42,931 nt of DNA from Rikenella microfusus (GTDB taxonomy: Bacteria > Bacteroidota > Bacteroidia > Bacteroidales > DYQK01), in contig DYQK01000010.1 in assembly GCA_020719385.1 (NCBI GenBank), positions 2,135 to 45,065 on the forward strand, given 5' to 3'. Positions within the stretch are counted from its first letter, which is position 1, and every line of letters begins with the position of its first letter. Both the position numbers and the translations under genes were made by a program. Shown here one piece after another: positions 24,485 to 32,200 of this stretch. The notes under the pieces are model-generated. The model searched no databases and was not told the origin of the DNA. It saw nothing but the letters and a program-made list of their open reading frames with translations.

Positions 24485-25309
24485 TTATTTTTTCTCTTGA
24501 TTTTTATTGTCGGTTTTTTTGTTGTCAGTTTTTTTATTGCCGTCTTTGTTGTCGGTTTTTTTCAACGTAATAGCGCGTTGAGAAACGAAGGTGTAAGGTT
24601 TTTTGGCAATAGTTTTGTCAAACTCGGCTTTTTGTTCGTCAGTGGTGAGTAAAGCACGAAGTTGAGTTTTATGTTCGTTGATTTTCTTTTCGATTTCTTT
24701 TTTCACTTTGTCTTGTTCGTCTTTGGTTTTTGCGGCTTTCATTTTTTCATCAATGACTTTGAGTTCTTTGATGTTTTTGTCTTTCATTCCATTGATTTTT
24801 GCTTTTTGGTCGTCAGTTAAACCTTTGATAGCAAGACAGTCGTTATAAAGAGCGTCGTTGGTTGCTCTTGGAGCGGAGGGTTTAAAATTATAAGGATTTG
24901 GAGCAATTTTTTTGTCAAATTCTGCTTTTTGAGCATCGGTTAACACCTCGCGGAGTTGCGTTTTGTAAGTTTTAATTTTCTCGGTGCGTTCTTTGGTGAG
25001 TTTTTCTTTTGCTGCTGCATCTTTCTCGTTGTTCAACTTTGCTTCGATGGGTTGAAGTTCGGTGCGTTGCGTTTTTTGGAGTTCCATCAACTTTTGACGT
25101 TGTTCTTTGGTGATTCCTGTAAGCGACATAACATCGCGATACAAATCATTTCCGACCTGAGAAGTTTGTTTTTTTGCTCCACCTTTATTGGTTTGTACGG
25201 TGTTTTTTGTGCCTGCGTTTTTCTTGGTTTCTTTGTTTTCTTGTGCAGAAACCGAAATACTTACTAAACAAGCAAGTAAAATTGTGAAAATGAAACTTGA
25301 TTTTTTCAT
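24485..25309 (-). CDS. Periplasmic helical protein with duplicated Spy-like repeat
   Basis: The 274-residue exported protein has a signal peptide (MKKSSFIFTILLACLVSISVSAQ). The start at 25309 gives this signal, whereas the longer frame from 25357 does not. Two internal repeats of about 80 residues follow. Each opens with an LTGITKEQRQKL / IKGLTDDQKAKI motif, passes through a charged helix and ends TYKTQLREVLTDAQKAEFDK / EHKTQLRALLTTDEQKAEFD. These resemble the LTxxQ motifs of Spy/CpxP-type chaperones, here in duplicate. The tail is a run of K-K-T-D-N repeats. A periplasmic chaperone or stress-protein role is inferred from these motifs. TATCTTTG upstream (25347-25354, minus) looks like its -7 box. 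Confidence 0.75.
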   Translation of the reverse strand: MKKSSFIFTILLACLVSISVSAQENKETKKNAGTKNTVQTNKGGAKKQTSQVGNDLYRDVMSLTGITKEQRQKLMELQKTQRTELQPIEAKLNNEKDAAAKEKLTKERTEKIKTYKTQLREVLTDAQKAEFDKKIAPNPYNFKPSAPRATNDALYNDCLAIKGLTDDQKAKINGMKDKNIKELKVIDEKMKAAKTKDEQDKVKKEIEKKINEHKTQLRALLTTDEQKAEFDKTIAKKPYTFVSQRAITLKKTDNKDGNKKTDNKKTDNKNQEKK

Positions 25310-25408
25310 TCGAAATGAGTTTAAAAATTTTAAAATTAAAACGCGGCAAAGATACAAAAAACTTTTTTATGTTGTATGAAAAAAAATGTTAAATTTTCTA
25401 AAATTTTT

Positions 25409-28117
25409 TTAATGTGCTTCGAACCAATTTTTTCCGACTCCAATTTCCACTTTTAAAGGAATATTCAACGAGATTGCGTCTTCCATCGAAGATTTTATGA
25501 TAGGCAAAACCGTTTCTACCTCATTTCTGGGAACATCAAAAACCAACTCATCGTGAACTTGCATAATCATTTTTGCCTTCAGATTCAATGATTTTAACGT
25601 TTCAAAAACTTTTACCATCGCAATTTTCATTACGTCAGAAGCAGTGCCTTGAATCGGAGAATTGATGGCATTTCGCTCTGCTAAACCCTTGATAATACGA
25701 TTCTTAGAGTTAATATCGGGCAAATACCTTCTTCGTCCCAAAAGTGTCTCGACAAAACCATTTTGACTCGCAAAATTGATATATTTCTCAATATAATTTT
25801 TCACCGAAGGGTAAGTTTTGAAATAATTGTCGATAATTTTTTTTGCTTCTTTTTGCGAAATATGTAAATTTTCAGACAAACCAAAAGACGAAATACCGTA
25901 AATGATTCCAAAATTTGCCGATTTTGCTTTATCTCGCATTTCTTTTGTAACGTTTTGAATATCAACGTTATAAATTTTTGCTGCAGTAATTATGTGAATG
26001 TCTTCGTTGTTTTCAAAAGCACGTTTCATTTCAGAATCGTTGCAAAAATGAGCAATGATTCGCAATTCTATTTGCGAATAATCTGCGTCAATTAACACAT
26101 TTTCCTCATTATTTGGCACAAAAGATTTGCGAATTTCTTTGCCCAACGCAGTCCGAATCGGAATATTTTGCAAATTGGGATGATTCGAACTTAATCGTCC
26201 TGTCGCCGTAACTGCTTGATTATACGAAGTATGTATTTTTCCTGTTTTCAAATTTATCAAATTTGGCAACGCATCAACATAAGTTGTGAGCAATTTTTTC
26301 AAAGAACGGAATTCCAAAATTTTCGAAATAATTGGGTGTTTGTCGGCAATTTTTTGCAATTCCTCCTCACCTGTGGAATATTTCTTGGTTTTTGTCAATT
26401 TGGGTTTCGAAATAATTTTCATTTTTTCGAAAAGTACCTCGCCAAGTTGCTTCGGAGAAGACAAATTAAATTCTGTTTTTGACATCGTAAAAACTTCATT
26501 TTCAAGCACTTGCAATTGTTTCTGAATTTCTTTCGCAAAAGATTTTAAAATTTCTTTGTCCAATTTTACACCTGAAATTTCCATATCTGAAAGCACATAA
26601 ATCAACGGCATTTCAACAGAATTAAACAAATTCCACGAATTTTGATTTTTCAATTCTGCTTCGAAAATTGATTTTAACTGAAAATAAATATCGGTTTTTT
26701 CACAAAAAACACTTTTAATTCGGTCTGATGAGATTTGCGGATTTCGAAAATCTACGAAAGGCAAAATATTTCGCTTGAGATAATTCGCTGAAATGTCGTT
26801 TAAAGTGTGCGAAACTTCCGAATGCAACAAATAATGGGCAATCAAAATATCAAATAATTCACCTTGAACATTTATATTGTTGTATTTAAGTACCGAAATA
26901 ATGTTTTTACAGTCATAACTAATTTTTCGAATTTCGGAGTTTTCGAAAATTGGTTTAAATTCCTGCAAAATTTCTTGAGAGGTTGGAACGAAAAAACTTT
27001 TTTCGCTTTGAAAACAAAAACTTATCGCTTTAATTTCGGTGAAAAACGTATTTTCCTGAATCGGCATTATCTCAAAAGCAAATTCTGAAGAGTTTTGCAA
27101 ATTGAAAATTAATTCTTTGCGTTTTTCGAAAGAATCAACGAGAAAATATTGATGTGAAAGAGTGTTAAAATTTGTTAATTGAACTTCTGTTTTTGTGGAA
27201 AATAAATCGACTTGCGAGGTAAATAAATCATTTTTTTTCTCTAAATGCGACAGAAATCTCGTTTTCAACGACTTAAATTCAAGAAAATCGAACATTTCGA
27301 GTAATTTTTCTTTGTTTGGTTCACCGACTAACAAATTTTTCTCTTTCATTTCAAGCGGCACATCAATAACGATGGTGATTAATTTTTTAAATAACAATAA
27401 ATTTTCTTTGGAATTTAACAAATTTTCAGAGATTTTTTGAGGTAAAATTGCCAAATTTTTATACAAATTTTCGATGTTTTGGAATTTTGAAATCAAATTT
27501 ATCGCAGTTTTTTCACCGATTCCTGGCACGCCTGGAATGTTGTCGCTGCTGTCTCCTTGAAGTGCAAGAATATCAACGACTTGCATCGGATTTTCGATGT
27601 GAAATTCTTTTTTCACTGCCTCAAGATTGATAATTTCCTTCTCGCCGCCTGATGATTTCGGTTTATAAATAAAAACGTTTTCAGAAACCAACTGTTTATA
27701 ATCTTTGTCGGTTGTCATTATAAACACTTGAAAATCAAGCGTTTCGAATTTTTTTACGAGAGTTCCAATGACATCGTCTGCTTCAAAACCTTCTTTCTCA
27801 AGAATCGGAATTCCATAATATTGCAAAATATTTTTGATAAACGGAATCGAAATTTTTATATCATCAGGCGTTGCAGGACGTTGTGCTTTATAGGTCGGAA
27901 ACAATTGTTGACGAAAATTTTGTGCGGCAACATCGAAGACGACAGCCAAGTGCGTTGGTTTTTCTTTTTCCAAAACTTCCATCAAAGTGTTGATAAATCC
28001 GAGAATTGCAGACGTATTTAAACCCTGCGAGGTAAAACGCGGACTTTTGATAAACGCATAATAAGCGCGAAAAATCAAATTATAAGCATCAAAGAGAAAT
28101 AATTTTTTCGAAATCAT
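25409..28117 (-). CDS. polA: DNA polymerase I
   Basis: The 902-residue enzyme fills gaps and removes primers during replication and repair. The 5'-3' exonuclease domain (1 to about 290) is intact: LFDAYNLIFRAYYAF, FEADDVIGTL, TTDKDYKQLV, GDSSDNIPGVPGIGEKTA. The polymerase domain has motif A DADYSQIELR (catalytic Asp679), motif B RDKAKSANFGIIYG and motif C QVHDELVFD (His855-Asp856-Glu857). In between, the 3'-5' proofreading domain is degenerate. The DxE of motif I is replaced by EIM (349-351) and the Asp of motif II by Asn405. It therefore probably cannot proofread. The gene is divergent from the DUF29 pair and has no clear partner. Confidence 0.96.
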   Translation of the reverse strand: MISKKLFLFDAYNLIFRAYYAFIKSPRFTSQGLNTSAILGFINTLMEVLEKEKPTHLAVVFDVAAQNFRQQLFPTYKAQRPATPDDIKISIPFIKNILQYYGIPILEKEGFEADDVIGTLVKKFETLDFQVFIMTTDKDYKQLVSENVFIYKPKSSGGEKEIINLEAVKKEFHIENPMQVVDILALQGDSSDNIPGVPGIGEKTAINLISKFQNIENLYKNLAILPQKISENLLNSKENLLLFKKLITIVIDVPLEMKEKNLLVGEPNKEKLLEMFDFLEFKSLKTRFLSHLEKKNDLFTSQVDLFSTKTEVQLTNFNTLSHQYFLVDSFEKRKELIFNLQNSSEFAFEIMPIQENTFFTEIKAISFCFQSEKSFFVPTSQEILQEFKPIFENSEIRKISYDCKNIISVLKYNNINVQGELFDILIAHYLLHSEVSHTLNDISANYLKRNILPFVDFRNPQISSDRIKSVFCEKTDIYFQLKSIFEAELKNQNSWNLFNSVEMPLIYVLSDMEISGVKLDKEILKSFAKEIQKQLQVLENEVFTMSKTEFNLSSPKQLGEVLFEKMKIISKPKLTKTKKYSTGEEELQKIADKHPIISKILEFRSLKKLLTTYVDALPNLINLKTGKIHTSYNQAVTATGRLSSNHPNLQNIPIRTALGKEIRKSFVPNNEENVLIDADYSQIELRIIAHFCNDSEMKRAFENNEDIHIITAAKIYNVDIQNVTKEMRDKAKSANFGIIYGISSFGLSENLHISQKEAKKIIDNYFKTYPSVKNYIEKYINFASQNGFVETLLGRRRYLPDINSKNRIIKGLAERNAINSPIQGTASDVMKIAMVKVFETLKSLNLKAKMIMQVHDELVFDVPRNEVETVLPIIKSSMEDAISLNIPLKVEIGVGKNWFEAH

Positions 28118-28273
28118 AAAAATATATGTTAAAAACTTTCACAAAAGTAAAAAATTTTTCAATATTTTTTTATTTTCGCAAAAAAATTTCACAATATTTT
28201 AAATTTGGAAACAACAAATTTGATTTTTTTTTTTATCTTTGTTGCAAATTTTTTTTTTAATTGAAAAATTGTT

Positions 28274-28774
28274 ATGGAAAACGAGGATTTACAATTGGAT
28301 TATTGGGACGAGATGGCTGCAACGACAAATTTTGCCGTTATTGCTGAAATTAAACGTTTGATGGATTTGGGCGATATCGAAAATCTAAAAATCGGAATCA
28401 ATAAATTTCATCATTATCTCGCCTTGGATGAGCAATCTGCTGTTGAGGATTATTTGTCGGAGTTGATGTATTTGATTTTGAAGGGTACGTATGATTCTCG
28501 TTACCGTATTGGTCGTTGGGCGAATAAAATCGATCAGTTGCGAGATAGTATTGCGTATCGCAAAGAGTTTGCCGCTTGTGTTACTGACGAATACATAAAA
28601 AGTATTTGGGAGAAAACATTTAATTTTGCAAAAAAACAAGCAGAAATTTTTCTTGGAAAAGGGAAAGTTACTTCTCCTTTGACTTGGTACGAGGTTTTTG
28701 AAAAAGAACATCTTTGTCTTTGGCGGGAAAGTAAATTACAAAATCAACAAATAACTTTAGAAAATGGCAAATGA
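28274..28774 (+). CDS. DUF29-like protein 1
   Basis: The 166-residue soluble protein starts MENEDLQLDYWDEMAATTNF. The pattern DYWDEM... IKRLMDLGDIENL... ELMYLILK... IWEKTFNFAKKQAEI... LTWYEVFEKEH follows the DUF29 family (PF01724): a short N-terminal DYxxW helix, a long helical region ending in HLLKW-like, and a C-terminal helix. In this copy the HLLKW-like site is LMYLILKGTY. DUF29 is best known from cyanobacteria and proteobacteria and has no established function. Its last ten bases overlap the start of a second DUF29 gene in another frame. A TATCTTTG -7 box lies at 28234-28241 without a good -33 match. It is divergent from polA. Confidence 0.7.
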   Translation: MENEDLQLDYWDEMAATTNFAVIAEIKRLMDLGDIENLKIGINKFHHYLALDEQSAVEDYLSELMYLILKGTYDSRYRIGRWANKIDQLRDSIAYRKEFAACVTDEYIKSIWEKTFNFAKKQAEIFLGKGKVTSPLTWYEVFEKEHLCLWRESKLQNQQITLENGK

Positions 28775-29144
28775 ACACGGAGCAGTAGAGAGTCAGTTAG
28801 TCCGTTTAATGAAACACATAATTAAATGGTTGACTCAACGTTTTTATTCAGACAAGGGAAGTTGGCAGAAATCAATAGATGATGCTCGCAGCCAAATTGA
28901 AAAGAATCGAAAAATTAGACCTTCAATAACAAAGAATTGGATTCTTTCGCTTTGGGAAAAATGTTTTAAAAAAGCAACCAAAGAAGCAGAAGACGAAATG
29001 CGACAAGATTCTAATGTGGAAGGTTTAACTTGGGATGATGTTTTCGAAAAACCTTTCGATGCAGACAACGATGATTCAAAAAAGGATGATTCTAAAGATT
29101 CGCAAGAACCTGAAAACCCCGAAAAACCACCTGAAAAAACTTAA
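28764..29144 (+). CDS. DUF29-like protein 2
   Basis: The 126-residue protein lacks the N-terminal DYxxW part and starts close to the second DUF29 segment: LVRLMKHIIKWLTQRFY (like HLLKW), then WQKSIDDARSQIEK, RPSITKNWILSLWEKCF and GLTWDDVFEKPF. Blocks WEKxF and LTWxxVFEK are shared with the gene it overlaps, so the two are paralogues. The C-terminal tail is acidic and Pro-rich (DADNDDSKKDDSKD...PEKPPEKT), probably disordered. The overlap of 11 bases implies translational coupling and a possible heterodimer, but that is inference. A hairpin follows at 29158. Confidence 0.72.
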   Translation: MANEHGAVESQLVRLMKHIIKWLTQRFYSDKGSWQKSIDDARSQIEKNRKIRPSITKNWILSLWEKCFKKATKEAEDEMRQDSNVEGLTWDDVFEKPFDADNDDSKKDDSKDSQEPENPEKPPEKT

Positions 29145-29157
29145 TGACATTTTTTAT

Positions 29158-29195
29158 AAACTTTGTCAAGTGCCTTTCTCACTTTGACAAAGTTT
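29158..29195 (+). terminator. Hairpin after the DUF29 pair
   Basis: AAACTTTGTCAAGTG (29158-29172) pairs with CACTTTGACAAAGTTT (29180-29195) with a single bulged base and a 7-base loop. A weak T-rich stretch follows only after about 10 bases, so it may be an attenuator and not a full terminator before the giant secreted protein gene. Confidence 0.6.
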
Positions 29196-29237
29196 AAATT
29201 TACAATTTTTTATTCACTTTTTTTTAAAAACAAATTT

Positions 29238-32200
29238 ATGAGACAATTAAAATTTTTTTTATTATTTATTTCGCTACTTTTTTTTGCAAATCAAATTTTT
29301 TCGCAGCAGTTTAAATTCACTGAACGCGAGAAATATCTTGACGAGTTGAAAGAATTTTTTTCGCGAGTAAAAAATAATAAAATTGAAGATTTTTACAAAG
29401 ATTTCGCAAAATCTTGGGAAAGAGGCGAGTTTACGGAGGATGAGATGAATTTTATTTACAACGAATCGGTGCTTTTAGTGAATAAAAAAGCAATTCCGCT
29501 TCACTTGTATAATTATTTGATGGTAAAAACGTTGTTTAACAGGTCAGGACATTCTCCTTCGAGTTATACGCAGTGGCAAAATTATTTCACAAGAATTTTG
29601 CAAAATAACAAAATTTCATCGACAAAAATCAACGAATTTCTTGATTTTACTTGGAATTTGTTGAAGACGAATCTTTTGTATAAATCTCTTACGACTCGTT
29701 GGCGGGCAGGAAGTCAGCGTTATCGTTTCGAAAATTTTCATCAAGATTCGCTTCGTTTAGTTTTTGATGGACAAACCGATTTAATTTGTTATGCGTATCA
29801 CGACAGCACAATAGTTCACAACACAACGGGTGTTTATTATCCGCAGTTGATAAGATGGGTTGGCGAGGGTGGTCGCGTTACGTGGGAGAGAGTTGGGTTG
29901 GCGGAAAGCGAGGTTTATGCGGATTTGAAAAAATACGAAATCGAGATGACAAAATCGAGTTTTATGGCAAAAGAAGTGAGTTTTATGAATCAGAAATACT
30001 CGCGGAATTTGTCTTATGGTGAGTTAGAAGAAAAGGTTCAGTTTCGCGATACAATACAGAGAAAAGATGATTCGGAAGAGAAAAAGCAGGAACGAAGAGA
30101 ACGAGAAAATACTATGTCTGCGTATCCGAAGTTTAAGTCTTCAGAGAAAACGTTTTTTCTCAAAGATGTTTTTCCCAATATTGACTTCGAAGGTGGTTTT
30201 TCGATGCAGGGGAAAAAGTTTATCGGTATGGGCAACAAAGAGGCTGATGCTCGTTTGTGTATTCGGCGAGGTGTTGAACCGTTTATCATTGCCTCCTCGG
30301 CTTCGTTTACCTTTATTCAAGCCGATGTTGATGAACGAGGAAATTCTAAACAAAAAAAAGAAATTGAGAAGACTATCTCAAGTGTTACGAGTCAGAATGT
30401 AAAAATTACTCTGTATTTGCGTTTAAATGGTCGTTTAGATTCGATTTATCACCCCAATTTAGATTTTCAATATGTTGAGACTAAAAATATTGAGACAAAA
30501 GTTGTTTCGCGAAGAATCATTATGCAACGCGTGAGCGAGGGCGGCGAAAATATTCCGCCATTTTTTAATTCGTTTCACAATTTGGATATGGATTTTGAAC
30601 AGTTGATTTGGAATGTTGACTCTTCAACGGTTACTTTTAAACCCTTGTCTGGAAGTTCGAAAAAAACTGCCAATTTTACTTCTATTGACTATTTTGATAC
30701 TGAATTGTATGATAAATTGCGTTATCTCGGAACGAAACATCCGATGGTGATGATGAAAAATTATGCAGAAGACAGAGTCAAGCAAAGTTTTGGAAAGAAA
30801 AATCCGACCAAAGACGAGATTACTGCGGCTGTTGAGAAAGAGAAATTTTCTCCTGAAGATTTGGCAAAAGGAATCCGGCGAAATCTGGACGAGGTGAAAC
30901 GTTTATTGATAGAATATGCTCAATTTGGGTTCGTTTTTTACGACAGAAAAGCAAATTTAGTCTCGTTAAATAAGCGTCTCTTTGATTTTTTGCGAATGCA
31001 CGGCGGAACACGAGATTTCGACCGTCTGACTGTTGTTTCAGATGCAGAATTTGATAAAAAAAATGCAGACCTGCGTCTCGACAATTTAGATTTAACCATT
31101 TATGGCGTTGAAAGTGTTGTACTAAGTGAAGCACGAGGGACAATTTTTTTCCCAAAAGAAGATACAGTCGCTAATAAAAAAGTCAAAACTAAAAGTTCAA
31201 AAGATAAAGTTCAGCGAATCGTCACGGGACAAAAACGAGTTTTAATGAAAAAAAATCGAGATTTGTATTTCGATGGACTCCTTCGAGTCGGAGCAACAGA
31301 CTTTTTTGGAAAAGATTTTGTGTTTAAATATGACAGTTTTCGCATCGATTTGAATAGTGTTGACTCGGTTTTGTTTTGCATCCCTGCACGAAAAATCCGC
31401 GCAGACTCAATTCTTGCAGACCGCTACAGACTTGTGCCTGTGCTTTCGACATTGGAAAAAGTGAAGGGAAAACTACAAATTGACCATCCACTCAATAAAG
31501 CAGGAAAAGATAGTACAAACTTGAAAATCAAAGAGTTAAAAGCACTTGTAGACTCAAAAGACAAAACAAAAAAGATAAATTTAAAAACTTTTCCCATTTT
31601 TAAAAACGAAGTGAAATCAAGAGTGTTTTACGACCGTTATCCGATGGTGTTTCAAACACAAAAACGCGAAAATTTTATCTTTCACGACCTGGAAAAAACC
31701 AAATATTATAAACGAGACAGTTTTTATTTCGAAACAAATCCGTTTGTGTTAAATGGTTTAGATAGTTTGGGAAAAGTTGGGCGAGACAGCATTAAAATTG
31801 CAGGACGTTTCGTCTCAAGTATATTCCCCGAATTTGACGAATATTTGTCGGTGCAAGGTGATAAATCGCTCGGTTTTACTCACGATTTAAAAACATCAAC
31901 ACCACTTTATGATGGAAAAGGACATTTTAAAGGAAAACTAAAACTCTCACGAGTCGGACTGCAAGGAACAGGTGAGGTTCAATATTTAGTTTCCACTACG
32001 GAGGCCGATAAGAATCGTTTTTACTTCGCCCCAGACTCAATGAACGCATTCTCGCACAATTTCAGAATCGCAAAACAAACCTCAGGAACAGAATTCCCAT
32101 CGTTAAATACCGTCAAAGGTGATACCGCATGGGTGCATTGGGAACCCAAACGCGATATTTTGCTCGCCCGAAATAGTATGTTACCGCCCAATTGGGACAA

